This document shows positions 1 to 8,524 of a stretch of DNA of 64,000 nucleotides, in pieces. Position 1 is the stretch's first letter; every line of letters begins with the position of its first letter. Origin of the DNA: Maridesulfovibrio sp. (lineage in GTDB: Bacteria; Desulfobacterota; Desulfovibrionia; Desulfovibrionales; Desulfovibrionaceae); contig NZ_OY787459.1 of NCBI RefSeq assembly GCF_963678865.1, forward strand, positions 1,206,501 through 1,270,500, given 5' to 3'. The position numbers were made by a program, and so were the translations under genes. Below the pieces are notes generated by a model. It saw only the letters and a program-made list of their open reading frames with translations, was not told where the DNA came from and searched no databases.

Positions 1-944
1 CTGCTTCCATTGTCGCGGGAACTGATTACCGGACACCCGCAGGCCAGAGCCTCAAGCACCGAGTTGGAGCAGGCATCATAAAACGAAGGAAGCACGAAAA
101 CATCTGAACGCCCATAAAGTGTAGGCATGTCCTCCACCTTACCGAGAAACCGCACCCGGTCTGCTATCCCAAATTCTTCCGCTAGTTTTATGTACTTGGA
201 GGGATTACGCCCTCCTGCAACCTGCAGATGATAATTTGCGGGAAGTTCGGCAAGAGACTTAATGAGGAATGAGACACCCTTGAGTGCGAAATTAGTAGTT
301 GCAGTAGAAATAAGAATATCATTATCAGACAGGGAAAATTCTGTACGTGCTAAATTTCTTTCTTCCTGATTAAGCGGGCTGAACAAGGACAGATCCGGCT
401 TGTTATAAAACACATCAATTTTGCGTCCGCTAAGTGAGGGATGGGAATCAATCATCCAATCGCGCACCCGGTGGGACACGCAAACCATGCGGCAATCTGA
501 TGCCGCCTGTTTACGCTCAATGTATTTAATAAGCAGGTTGACCGGAGCTGTACGACGGCGAAACATTTTAAAAGACCGGGCAAAGCCGGCAGGCCATGCC
601 CGCTGTGAAAGCGCCCAGAATGATTCCAGCGGCCCGCCACCGATGCGCAGAACATCCTGATTAAGTGACTTGCCGAGACTTATGGTCAGATCATAATTCC
701 CATTTCTGCGGGTTCTTTCAGCAGCCAGAACAAACCAAAACAGTTTACCGGCCCGGCACAAACCATACCGCCCTACATCTATTATACTCACACCCTGCGG
801 AGGAGCATCCTCGGCACGGGCGCAAATAAAATCAACGGCATATCCGGCATCAACAAGAGCCGCACTTAAGTTGTACCCAAAACGTTCCACCCCTCCGTAA
901 CGGCTGAAACGGGGCAGGATCAAAGCTATTCTTTTCATGTTCAT
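1..944 (-). CDS. Glycosyltransferase family 4 (GT-B), C-terminus cut by window edge
   Basis: The minus strand is open from an ATG at 944 to the window edge, so only about 314 N-terminal residues are present. The start reads MNMKRIALILPRFSRYGGVE, the usual GT-B opening with a glycine-rich donor/acceptor loop. Near the cut end there is a run with VFVLPSFYDACSNSVLEA followed by GCPVI, the GT4 nucleotide-sugar binding signature with the conserved E. It probably transfers a sugar to lipopolysaccharide core or a similar glycan at the inner face of the membrane; the acceptor cannot be read. A second ATG lies at 938 and neither has a strong ribosome binding site. No terminator is seen, so it is probably part of a cluster continuing to the left. 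Confidence 0.85.
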   Translation of the reverse strand, partial: MNMKRIALILPRFSRYGGVERFGYNLSAALVDAGYAVDFICARAEDAPPQGVSIIDVGRYGLCRAGKLFWFVLAAERTRRNGNYDLTISLGKSLNQDVLRIGGGPLESFWALSQRAWPAGFARSFKMFRRRTAPVNLLIKYIERKQAASDCRMVCVSHRVRDWMIDSHPSLSGRKIDVFYNKPDLSLFSPLNQEERNLARTEFSLSDNDILISTATTNFALKGVSFLIKSLAELPANYHLQVAGGRNPSKYIKLAEEFGIADRVRFLGKVEDMPTLYGRSDVFVLPSFYDACSNSVLEALACGCPVISSRDNGS

Positions 945-979
945 CTATATTTAAAATATCTGGTTACTCACAAAAGCGT

Positions 980-1103
980 CAGACTGTTGAGAAAGTGCCA
1001 GATGCTAGGCGCAAGAAAAATACTGGAAAAATGCGTATTAAGCATATGTGAATTTCAGTATTTTTCGCAGCACGGACGCAGATGGTGCTTTATCAGCAGT
1101 CTG
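980..1103. repeat. 124-bp imperfect palindromic element
   Basis: The two ends mirror each other: 980-999 begins CAGACTG and the complement of 1084-1103 also begins CAGACTG, with 15 of 20 bases matching. The symmetry continues inward, including GAAAAATACTG facing CAGTATTTTTC, to a centre around 1040-1050. The element could fold into one long hairpin. It has no coding signal and sits between genes, as REP- or MITE-like repeats do. Copy number cannot be judged from one window. Confidence 0.7.
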
Positions 1104-1264
1104 ATCCCTTGCGGGCTTTTATTTATATTGATACTCGCAGACCATGATCCGGCGGCATTAATGCTGCCTGAAAAAATTTACGAGCTTAAGATTATCGCAA
1201 CGGACGGGGATGTTATTCGGAAACAACCGTCTTGCCAAGGAAAACGCCCACACAGGAGAAATAA

Positions 1265-1864
1265 GTGCCGTTTTATACCCAACCGCTGGATATGCAGGTG
1301 TTCATTCTGGTTAACCAGATATTCCGCAAACACTGGCTGGACATTGCCATGCCCATGCTTTCCTCTGCTGCTCTGCTCTGGACGATTATCACACTAGTCA
1401 CGGTTTTCGGGGTTTGGAAAAAAGGAGCCAGATTTCTGGTCATAATTCTGCTTATATCCGCCACAATGGGGCTTGCCGATTTTTCCACTAACCTGATCAA
1501 AAAATCCATCGGCAGAGTCCGCCCGCTGAACTCAATCGCCCAGACATATTTCAAAGACGACGGCAAATGGCAACGCAGGCCGCTTGATTACCAACAGACA
1601 AAAGAACGCGGCAATTCATACCCTTCAGCCCACGCGGCAAACTCCATGGCATTAGCGGTCATGCTTATGTTCTTCTTCCGCCGACTGCGCCCGTGGATGC
1701 TCCTTCTACCTATAGGTGTAGGATACTCACGGCTTTATCTCGGTAAACATTTTCCCACCGATGTCATGGCAGGATGGGCATTAGGGGGCTGTATAGCAAT
1801 TTCAGTATGGCTGCTCTGGAGCTACTGGCTGAAATTTAAGTTGCCGGAAAAGTACAGGCCGTAA
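1265..1864 (+). CDS. PAP2-family membrane phosphatase
   Basis: A 199-residue integral membrane protein with the three PAP2 motifs: KSIGRVRP (motif 1, KX6RP), YPSAHAANS (motif 2, PSGH-like with S-A-H) and SRLYLGKHFPTDV (motif 3, SRX5HX3D). Members dephosphorylate lipid phosphates such as phosphatidate, phosphatidylglycerol phosphate or undecaprenyl pyrophosphate at the periplasmic face. About five hydrophobic segments are visible. The start is a GTG at 1265 with AGGAGA at 1254-1259, which is better than any nearby ATG. Next to a glycosyltransferase, a role in lipid A or undecaprenyl phosphate handling is reasonable but unproven. Confidence 0.88.
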   Translation: MPFYTQPLDMQVFILVNQIFRKHWLDIAMPMLSSAALLWTIITLVTVFGVWKKGARFLVIILLISATMGLADFSTNLIKKSIGRVRPLNSIAQTYFKDDGKWQRRPLDYQQTKERGNSYPSAHAANSMALAVMLMFFFRRLRPWMLLLPIGVGYSRLYLGKHFPTDVMAGWALGGCIAISVWLLWSYWLKFKLPEKYRP

Positions 1865-1958
1865 CACAATGACGCTGATTAAAAGATTTAAGGCCCCCGG
1901 CTGGGCTGCCGAAGACGAAATAAATTCATGAAAGAAGCGAAGCGCATCTTAACAAAAT

Positions 1959-1998
1959 AAAAAATCGACTTGATCCTGATGGTTCAAGTCGATTTTTT
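1959..1998 (+). terminator. Rho-independent terminator
   Basis: Arms AAAAAATCGACTTGA (1959-1973) and TTCAAGTCGATTTTTT (1983-1998) with a 9-base loop. It ends the PAP2 phosphatase transcript. Confidence 0.85.
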
Positions 1999-2094
1999 AT
2001 AGGAAGGATGGAGGTAGTAAAAAATAACCGGGCTGGCCAAAAAAGTTGTTACCCACAAGACAATTTACAATAAATTTTCAGCCAGCACCGGTGA

Positions 2095-2140
2095 GAAATT
2101 TTTTGTCCGGGATTCCCGGGGATGCGTGGAATCCCGGACA
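2095..2140 (-). terminator. Terminator of glyA
   Basis: Perfect 13-bp arms TGTCCGGGATTCC (2104-2116) and GGAATCCCGGACA (2128-2140). Read on the minus strand they are followed by a T run (2098-2103), just past the glyA stop. Confidence 0.85.
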
Positions 2141-2163
2141 CATAGTAAGGAAGGAATTTTCAA

Positions 2164-3420
2164 CTAGATTCCCGGAACCGGGAACCTTGAGCAGAAAGAT
2201 TCTATTTCTGACCGGGTGGTATCGGCCAGATTTTTATCTTCAGGATTTTGGAGAATGGTGGTGATCCAGCCCGCCAGTTTAACCATATCGGCCTCCTTCA
2301 TACCTCGGGAGGTAGCTGCGGGAGTACCTATCCTGATGCCACTGGGCTTCAAGGGTGGATTGGGATCATCGGGGATGATCTGCTTATTGGTGGTGATCGC
2401 TACCTCGTCGAGAAGCTCCTCGGCAACTTTGCCATTTATGCCGTAGCTCTTCTCAGTATCAAGGACCATCATATGATTGTCAGTTCCTCCGGTTACAAGG
2501 GAGGCACCGGACTTAATCAGCTCATCCGCCAATGTTTTCGCATTAAGCAGCACCTGTTTGCCGTATTCCTTGAATTCAGGCTCCAGCGCTTTCTTAAGAG
2601 TTACCGCAATACCGGCAATAGTATTCATATGCGGTCCACCCTGCAGGCCGGGGAAAACTGCCTTGTCGATCCTAGTGGCAAATTCTTTTTTACAAAAAAT
2701 CATTCCGCCACGGGGACCGCGCAGGGATTTATGTGAAGTGGAAGTGACGACATCAAAGCCGAAATCAAAGGGGTTGCGGATTACATCGGCTGCAATCAGT
2801 CCGCCGTAATGGGAGGCATCAGTCATAGTGATGGCCCCTACTTCATCAGCAATTTTCTTGAACGCAGAGTAATCCAGATCGCGGGGGTAGGAGGTGTAAC
2901 CGCAAAGGATCATTTTCGGTTTGTGCTCAAGGGCGGTTTTACGCAGCTCATCAAAATCAATCGCGCCGTCAACCGGATTGGTTTTGTAGCGAATGAAGTT
3001 AAAAAGCTTACCCATGAAGGAAACCGGAGCACCGTGAGTAAGATGCCCGCCATGAGAGAGATCCATGGCCAGAATAGTGTCGCCTGGTTCAAGAAGGCCG
3101 AGGTATACAGCCTGGTTCATGGGAGAACCGGATAGAGGCTGCACATTGGCATGTTCACAACGGAAGACCTTTTTCGCCCGCTCACGGGCAATGTCTTCTA
3201 TGGTGTCGGTAAATTCCTGACCGCCGTAGTAGCGTCTGCCGGGATAACCTTCGGAGTATTTGTTTGTGAAAACACTGCCGAGGGTGCAGAGCACTTCGGG
3301 ATAGGTGTAATTTTCAGAAGGGATCAGTTCAATACCAGCTCTCTGGCGAGATTCTTCGCCGGAAAGAGCACTGAAAATTTCGGGGTCGTTTGATTGGAGA
3401 AGATTTCGATATTCCTGCAT
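2164..3420 (-). CDS. glyA: Serine hydroxymethyltransferase (divergent)
   Basis: A PLP enzyme of about 418 residues, the usual length, interconverting serine plus THF with glycine plus 5,10-methylene-THF in the cytosol. The PLP lysine sits in STSHKSLRGPRGG (Lys231), where most family members have TTTHKTLRGPRGG. NKYSEGYPGRRYYGG is conserved. Several usually invariant spots differ: GSPMNQAVY instead of GSQANMAVY, and DASHYGGL instead of DMAHIAGL. It is therefore a divergent SHMT; a related aldolase-type activity cannot be excluded. I prefer ATG 3420 over the in-frame GTG at 3426 because AGGAG then stands 5 bases upstream. A ZTP-type riboswitch lies in the leader. Confidence 0.85.
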   Translation of the reverse strand: MQEYRNLLQSNDPEIFSALSGEESRQRAGIELIPSENYTYPEVLCTLGSVFTNKYSEGYPGRRYYGGQEFTDTIEDIARERAKKVFRCEHANVQPLSGSPMNQAVYLGLLEPGDTILAMDLSHGGHLTHGAPVSFMGKLFNFIRYKTNPVDGAIDFDELRKTALEHKPKMILCGYTSYPRDLDYSAFKKIADEVGAITMTDASHYGGLIAADVIRNPFDFGFDVVTSTSHKSLRGPRGGMIFCKKEFATRIDKAVFPGLQGGPHMNTIAGIAVTLKKALEPEFKEYGKQVLLNAKTLADELIKSGASLVTGGTDNHMMVLDTEKSYGINGKVAEELLDEVAITTNKQIIPDDPNPPLKPSGIRIGTPAATSRGMKEADMVKLAGWITTILQNPEDKNLADTTRSEIESFCSRFPVPGI

Positions 3421-3480
3421 GGGCACTCCTTTAGATCAGCCTCATGGAGAGGCAAGGAAGCACGTCTTGAAAAAGACGAG

Positions 3481-3557
3481 GCCCAGGCGAGCGGCAGGTA
3501 ACAAAAACTCCGTGTTTCCCTGTGGTTAATTCCACATTACATCGCCAGTTGCACGGA
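3481..3557 (-). promoter_or_regulatory. ZTP (pfl) riboswitch upstream of glyA
   Basis: On the minus strand the leader has P1 arms TCCGTG (3557-3552) and CACGGA (3514-3509), the pfl-type segment CAACTGGCG, an inner GTGG/CCAC stem, and then the 3' block CCGCTCGCCTGGGC (3494-3481), close to the CCGCCUGGGC signature. pfl motifs sense ZTP/ZMP (low 10-formyl-THF) and commonly control glyA, purH and folate genes. Two short hairpins follow before the ribosome binding site: CGTCTT/AAGACG (3463-3478) and GCCTC/GAGGC (3439-3453), the latter near the SD. Confidence 0.8.
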
Positions 3558-3581
3558 ATGTATATTCAAAAAGCTGATCTA

Positions 3582-3610
3582 CGATTAGCAACAGATTCAG
3601 CCGTTGTAAA
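3582..3610 (-). promoter_or_regulatory. Possible glyA promoter
   Basis: On the minus strand TTTACA (3610-3605), 17 bases, TAATCG (3587-3582). Transcription would start just before the riboswitch. It is a moderate match to sigma-70, found by eye. Confidence 0.4.
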
Positions 3611-3629
3611 CAAGTTTTTACAAATAAAC

Positions 3630-4073
3630 TCAAACTTCAGGTTCACCAAGCTTGTAGCGGATACGCAAAACACCATCTTCAAAGCTATGTGAAATCATCT
3701 TGAAGTCACCTATTTCATTAGTGTTTTCCACATGCTCACCGATACAGGGGCAGGCATCGAAATCACCTATATTAACAACCCGAACCTCGGTTACACCTTC
3801 AGGAAGACGGGTCAAATTAAAGCGGTCATCCGCCTCTCGAAGACTGATCATCTGTTCAGTAACCACCAGATTAGATGAAATAATATCGTTAACGCCCTGC
3901 TCGATTTCGCCAGCTTCCGCGTCAGTCAAACCGCGCTCGAATTTATAATCGCACTTGGATTTCTTCTTGTTGATATGCGCGCTGAAACAACGGTCACAAC
4001 TAAATTTACGAACCATCACCTGATTTAAGATATGCTCTGCAGAATGCATGCGGGGCTGGTAATGTTTTGCCAT
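3630..4073 (-). CDS. AlaX-like freestanding tRNA-editing domain protein
   Basis: A 147-residue protein resembling the second-additional (editing) domain of alanyl/threonyl-tRNA synthetase. The zinc ligands are visible: HSAEH near residue 11 (HxxxH) and CPCIGEH near residue 110 (CxxxH). There is no aminoacylation domain. Known AlaX proteins remove wrong amino acids from tRNA(Ala); which substrate this one edits is not evident. An extra cluster (CDRCFSAH, KKKSKCDY) near residues 25-45 contains further Cys residues. The ATG at 4073 has GAGGAA upstream. It lies in the same direction as the LysR gene (73-bp gap) and glyA. Confidence 0.75.
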   Translation of the reverse strand: MAKHYQPRMHSAEHILNQVMVRKFSCDRCFSAHINKKKSKCDYKFERGLTDAEAGEIEQGVNDIISSNLVVTEQMISLREADDRFNLTRLPEGVTEVRVVNIGDFDACPCIGEHVENTNEIGDFKMISHSFEDGVLRIRYKLGEPEV

Positions 4074-4146
4074 GTCTATGTGTTCCTCATTTGCTTAACA
4101 AATTGATTATGCGACAACCTATTTCAATTGAACCTAAATAACAAGT

Positions 4147-5037
4147 TTAGCCTGAAACAGCCGAACTCCACCCCAGCGCAGCTTCTTCAAGCAACCGCAT
4201 GAATTCTTTCATGGCCGGAGAAATCCACTTATCCTTGTGATGGACAATCTGGATCAGGATAGGATTAAGGGATTTCCATGGTATAGCCTTGAGTCTGCCA
4301 TTGGATAGTTCCTTACGGACTACTATCCCCGGCAGGAAAGAAACCCCTATATTACAGAGCAGGTATTGCTTGATGACCTCCACGCTGGCGGTCTCGATTA
4401 TATTGTCAGCCTTGATATCTTTATCAGCCAGCAACTGTTGGAAAATCTGCCGGTAACTGCACCCGGCTTCCGTATAAAGCACCGCATGGGAAGGGGAATA
4501 GATTAACTCGTCAGCAGGATATTCACGCGGGAGGACTACACACATGGGTTCATCAAATAGCGGTTTGCAGATCAACTCATCCTCATCCACCATACGGTCC
4601 AACAACACTGCCATATCAAGGCTTCCGTCACGTAGCAGGCCGCGCATATCAGGACAGGTGGAATTATGCATGATCAGCTCTACCTTTGGATACAAAGATT
4701 TATATTTCTGCAGCACCGGAGATAACCGGTAAAGCATGGTTGATTCCGGAGCACCAATACGCAACTGGCCTGCAGGTTCCCCCACTTCATTTTTCAATCC
4801 ACAGAGATCATCATACCCGGCCAGCAAGGGTAAAACCCTGTGGTAAAGACGTTCCCCAAACGAGTTAAGGACCACACGCTTACCAAGACGGTCAAAAACG
4901 GGCTGCCCATAAAAATCCTCAATCACGCGCACATGAGATGTGATTGACGACTGAGCGTAATTGAGCAGTTGCGCAGCCTTCATAAAGCTGCCTTGTTCAA
5001 CAATTTCCTTGAATGATAATAAATGCCGAATCTCCAT
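4147..5037 (-). CDS. LysR-family transcriptional regulator
   Basis: A 296-residue LTTR. The N-terminal winged helix-turn-helix (residues 1-60) reads MEIRHLLSFKEIVEQGSFMK and then AAQLLNYAQSSITSHVRVIE; the rest is the LysR substrate-binding fold. The start at 5037 has a perfect AGGAGG. It is divergent from an amino-acid permease across 117 bp, the classic arrangement for an LTTR that regulates its neighbour and itself. It probably controls the permease in response to the transported compound, whose identity is unknown. Confidence 0.93.
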   Translation of the reverse strand: MEIRHLLSFKEIVEQGSFMKAAQLLNYAQSSITSHVRVIEDFYGQPVFDRLGKRVVLNSFGERLYHRVLPLLAGYDDLCGLKNEVGEPAGQLRIGAPESTMLYRLSPVLQKYKSLYPKVELIMHNSTCPDMRGLLRDGSLDMAVLLDRMVDEDELICKPLFDEPMCVVLPREYPADELIYSPSHAVLYTEAGCSYRQIFQQLLADKDIKADNIIETASVEVIKQYLLCNIGVSFLPGIVVRKELSNGRLKAIPWKSLNPILIQIVHHKDKWISPAMKEFMRLLEEAALGWSSAVSG

Positions 5038-5084
5038 GCAATCCTCCTGACTCCATCCTTATCTGTTTTAGTGAACATTTCAAT

Positions 5085-5096
5085 CTGAATATTCAG
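5085..5096. promoter_or_regulatory. Candidate LysR operator
   Basis: Perfect 12-bp palindrome CTGAATATTCAG in the divergent LysR/permease interval. It lies inside a larger dyad (ATCTG at 5071 and CAGAT at 5101-5105). LTTRs usually bind such T-N11-A dyads. Confidence 0.5.
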
Positions 5097-5154
5097 TTTT
5101 TCAGATAACAAAAACATTGCTAAGCTCCGTCCATCAAATTCAGGAAGGTATAAG

Positions 5155-6396
5155 ATGAAAAACAAGCAAATGGGTCCAATTCAACTAGGAGGACTACTGG
5201 CCGGAGCCGTTCTAGGTTCCGGCGTGATTCTGCTTCCGCCTATGGCAGAAGCAAAACTTGGAGATTGGACAGTGACTGCCTGGCTGATAATCATGGCACT
5301 GGGAGCTGTATTTGCATCGCTCTTCGCACGACTGGCAGTTGCCTATCCCGGATCGGAAGGAGTTCCCATTGCCATACATAAAGCATTCGGCGAGAAGGCC
5401 GCGCAACTGGCCTCCAACTATATCATCTGTGCCGTCTGCGTTGGCCCTGTACCAGTCATGATGACCGCAGCAGAGTCCATCGCACACACATTCAACCTGT
5501 CCGCTGCCCAGATTTCTAGCACTGCCGCATTCATGGTACTCATATGCGCTTCTATTTTGTTACGCAGGGTGACCTTTGTCAGCACCATCTCGCTCATTGC
5601 CAGCATTGCCATCGGTTTGATCATGATCAGCGGTAGCCTCACGACAATAAATTTAAACCCTGTAAGCCCGACACCTGTAAACACACCTGATTTTCCGACT
5701 CTCGGCTCCAGCCTGCTGCTGCTATTCTGGGCCATAATCGGCTGGGAAATCATCGGCAATTACTCTATGGAGGTGCGCAACCCCAAACGGACAATTCCAT
5801 TGGCAACCATTATTGGCGTCAGCACAGTCAGCACAGTATATCTGCTGACAGGCTGGGCCATGCATTCAATTGATAAAAGCAAGCATGACTCCTTAAACAT
5901 TGCCCAAATTGTAACACCCTTACTTGGCGGCTATGCGAACTTAACGATCATGCTGATTACCTGCATATTGTGTATATGCACCTACCTGATGATCATCGGC
6001 GGGATTTCCCGGCTTATCGCAACACTCGCAGACAAAGGTAAGCTGCCATCCATTCTGGCGAAAACCAATGCTAACAATGCTCCGTCATCAGCAATCATGC
6101 TCCTATGCTTCATCCATATGGTAAACCTGCTTCTGCTCCATAATGGAGTGGTCTCCCTAGAAGAGTTGGTCGCGTTTGCCAATGTATTCTTTCTCGCCAA
6201 TTCATTAATCGCCGTGGGAGCAGCCCTGAAAATATTCAAATCACCAGCAGTACGCCTCTCCTGCTTAGTCCTTAGCTTCGGTTTTTGTACCCTGCTGGCA
6301 TTTTCATCCTCCTGTTCGTTGCTGGTACTTGCCACAGTAAGTATACTCACTTTAATCCGCAGAAGAATCCCGCCATTTGCTTTCGCTAAAAAATAA
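5155..6396 (+). CDS. APC-superfamily amino acid permease/exporter
   Basis: A 413-residue inner-membrane transporter with about 11-12 hydrophobic helices. The N-terminal GGLLAGAVLGSGVILLPP is the APC signature in the unwound TM1. Architecture and spacing recall YjeH-type exporters of methionine and branched-chain amino acids, but the substrate cannot be assigned. The ATG at 5155 has AGGAAGG upstream. It is divergent from the LysR gene that probably regulates it and ends at a strong shared terminator. Confidence 0.85.
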   Translation: MKNKQMGPIQLGGLLAGAVLGSGVILLPPMAEAKLGDWTVTAWLIIMALGAVFASLFARLAVAYPGSEGVPIAIHKAFGEKAAQLASNYIICAVCVGPVPVMMTAAESIAHTFNLSAAQISSTAAFMVLICASILLRRVTFVSTISLIASIAIGLIMISGSLTTINLNPVSPTPVNTPDFPTLGSSLLLLFWAIIGWEIIGNYSMEVRNPKRTIPLATIIGVSTVSTVYLLTGWAMHSIDKSKHDSLNIAQIVTPLLGGYANLTIMLITCILCICTYLMIIGGISRLIATLADKGKLPSILAKTNANNAPSSAIMLLCFIHMVNLLLLHNGVVSLEELVAFANVFFLANSLIAVGAALKIFKSPAVRLSCLVLSFGFCTLLAFSSSCSLLVLATVSILTLIRRRIPPFAFAKK

Positions 6397-6398
6397 GA

Positions 6399-6441
6399 AA
6401 AGCCGGAACCGTAATCCCATAAGGATCAAGGTTCCGGCTTT
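6399..6441. terminator. Bidirectional terminator
   Basis: Arms AAAGCCGGAACC (6399-6410) and GGTTCCGGCTTT (6430-6441) between the convergent permease and PEP-CTERM-like genes. Confidence 0.8.
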
Positions 6442-6462
6442 ACTGTCTACCTTCTGTAGTTC

Positions 6463-6924
6463 TTAAATGAATATGCGCTTCACAAATCCAACAACTCCCA
6501 GACCGCCGAGCAGAATGAATGCTGCACCGGGTATGGGAATTGGAACTACATTTGAAGCTTCGTCCGCCTTTAAATTGGTTACCGCAATCTGGGGGGCGCT
6601 CCAGTTTGTATTAAACGCTGACTCATAAGTCAGGTTAACAGTTGACCCCACAGTCAGGTCACTGAAATCAGAACTCAAATTTAGAATTTCCAGATAAGAC
6701 TGATTTTTCCCATTGCCCTTGGTATAAGGACCAGTCTGATCAGCATCAATTTCAACTAGATAACTTCCGGTATTACCAACGGAAATTCCAGAAATACTTG
6801 CCAAACCGCCACCATCATTAATCGCCCCGGCAGAACCTTCGAGAGTGTAGTAATAAGAAGCAAAAGCCTGTGCCGGAACAACCAATAGGACCAGCAAGGC
6901 CAGAACGCTGAATATTTTTTTCAT
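6463..6924 (-). CDS. Exported protein with PEP-CTERM/VPLPA-CTERM-like sorting tail
   Basis: A 153-residue protein with a clean signal peptide (MKKIFSVLALLVLLVVPAQAFA, cut after A-F-A) and a low-complexity, aromatic- and Gly/Ser-rich body. The C-terminus has a short motif VVPIPIPGAA, then a hydrophobic helix FILLGGLGVVGF and a basic end (VKRIFI). That tripartite tail matches the PEP-CTERM/VPLPA-CTERM class recognised by exosortases, which sort proteins to the envelope, often alongside exopolysaccharide. No exosortase gene is in this window. The ATG at 6924 has GGAGGT. The gene stands alone between terminators. Confidence 0.7.
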   Translation of the reverse strand: MKKIFSVLALLVLLVVPAQAFASYYYTLEGSAGAINDGGGLASISGISVGNTGSYLVEIDADQTGPYTKGNGKNQSYLEILNLSSDFSDLTVGSTVNLTYESAFNTNWSAPQIAVTNLKADEASNVVPIPIPGAAFILLGGLGVVGFVKRIFI

Positions 6925-7094
6925 GGGATAACCTCCACCGACTTACCCTGGATGAGAAATAACCAGAACACACAACTCAGTCAAGAAACCCACGACAGGC
7001 CGACATTAACACCCCATACAAATATTTGAAAAAAAATACCCAGCTATAGAACTGAATACGACTTTAATTATGTAAATCAAAAAACGCCACCTCC

Positions 7095-7128
7095 CAAAAA
7101 AATCCGGCAGACCAAAGCCAGCCGGATT
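7095..7128 (-). terminator. Terminator of the M29 aminopeptidase gene
   Basis: Arms AATCCGGC (7101-7108) and GCCGGATT (7121-7128). On the minus strand a T run follows (7096-7100). Confidence 0.75.
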
Positions 7129-7162
7129 GATAACGACAGTTTCGTGTTTCAGCAGCGAAACT

Positions 7163-8362
7163 TTAAATCTGGAACTCTCCGGACTTATAAATAACCACTT
7201 CGCTGCCATCCCTGAGAGTCGCGTAAACAGTTTTATCCTGAGTGTTTACCAGATCCCAGTGCAGAGCCGAAGTATTATAGCCCAATTCTTCTTTCATCCG
7301 GCCATCAAGCTCAGCCTGATCTCCGGCATAAGTATCAGGATAGGAAGAACCTACGGCAACGTGGCAGTTACCGAACTCTCCGCCGTAGTTCTCGTCGTAG
7401 AGAGTATTGGCCATGAATTTATCTATACGCGAAAAACGGCGGTCGGTAAGGGAAAATTCACCAAGCTTGGAAGCTCCCTCATCCATTGCCAGTTGCTTCT
7501 TGACAAACTCCTCGCCCTCTTTTGCTGTGACTTCCCTGGCTACACCATCTTCAAAAACAATGCGCACCCCTTCCACATAGTTACCGGAACGATAGGAAGG
7601 CTGGTCAGCATAGTACACGCCTGAAGTTCCGCGCCAATCCGGGGAAATAAACAGCTCAAAACTGGGTATATTGTGACCGGAAACCCCGATCCACTGACGC
7701 AGGTCACCATGTTTCACCGTCAGGTCCATATCTTCTGAAACCACACGATATGACTCAATACCCAGACCGTTCAGCCAGTCTTTTACTTCGGAGGCCTTGT
7801 CAAAAACGCCCTTCCAGCAGGCAGCCGGATCATCTTCATCGAGATAACAGGCCTTCACAATCTGGGCGGTAAAATCTTCAAGAGAAAGCCCTGCGGACTC
7901 TGCAAGCGCCTTGGTGGGGTAAGAACATAAAGTCCAACCCAGTTCTCCATTCTGTTCCCGCTTCTCCATAATATCACGCAGGAATTTACGGGCCACTGCA
8001 CATTTACCCATTCGGGAAGGGTCAACCCCGGCAAGGTGGGTGAGTGAAGAAGGAGCAAGCAGCACGATCAGTCCATTCAAGGCGCTGGTAAACTCCTCTT
8101 CACCGGGAGCGATGTAACGCAACTGGTCTTCATTTCCGTCACCGTAAAAACTTTTCTCCATTTCGGAAGTCAAGGTCATTCGCGGCACCGGATTAAGTCC
8201 TTCATCAATGAGACGCTTGAATACCGCCTCGGCAAGGGGCAGAGCCTCAACTTCATAACGGACCATGATCAGATCACCTTTTTCATACGGTTTGGTCCGT
8301 GCGGTGGTCAGCCCCCACCACAGAGCATCTACATATTTATCAAGCTGTTCTTTTGTCAGCAT
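7163..8362 (-). CDS. M29-family aminopeptidase
   Basis: A 399-residue cytosolic metallopeptidase of the AmpS/AmpT type, close to the family length of about 400. The C-terminal metal-binding half is recognisable: GHNIPSFELFISPDWRGTSG, YRSGNYVEGVRIVFEDG, then GEFSLTD, NCHVAVGSSYPDT and the NTSALHWDL segment with the family H-x-D. Two divalent metals are bound by Glu, His and Asp in this family. It probably trims N-terminal residues from peptides. The ATG at 8362 has AGGAG. It is a single-gene unit ending in its own terminator. Confidence 0.88.
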   Translation of the reverse strand: MLTKEQLDKYVDALWWGLTTARTKPYEKGDLIMVRYEVEALPLAEAVFKRLIDEGLNPVPRMTLTSEMEKSFYGDGNEDQLRYIAPGEEEFTSALNGLIVLLAPSSLTHLAGVDPSRMGKCAVARKFLRDIMEKREQNGELGWTLCSYPTKALAESAGLSLEDFTAQIVKACYLDEDDPAACWKGVFDKASEVKDWLNGLGIESYRVVSEDMDLTVKHGDLRQWIGVSGHNIPSFELFISPDWRGTSGVYYADQPSYRSGNYVEGVRIVFEDGVAREVTAKEGEEFVKKQLAMDEGASKLGEFSLTDRRFSRIDKFMANTLYDENYGGEFGNCHVAVGSSYPDTYAGDQAELDGRMKEELGYNTSALHWDLVNTQDKTVYATLRDGSEVVIYKSGEFQI

Positions 8363-8524
8363 AATTACTCCTGATAAAATTGCTTTTAAAAACCATCTAT
8401 TAATTCAATGCACCGCTAAAGTCATCCTCAATGAGGAAGCAAATATCACCTATAAATGAAAATCATAATCTGTACTTGAAATCCTTAGTCATATGATTAA
8501 GATGTTTCTTGTACTTTTTAGTAC

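Noticed and set aside
987-1397. 136-aa plus-strand frame over the palindrome and PAP2 start
   Set aside because: It starts in the palindromic repeat, has no ribosome binding site and ends inside the PAP2 gene in another frame.
3427-3629. Glycine riboswitch upstream of glyA
   Set aside because: The tandem glycine aptamer signatures are absent, while the ZTP/pfl elements are present.
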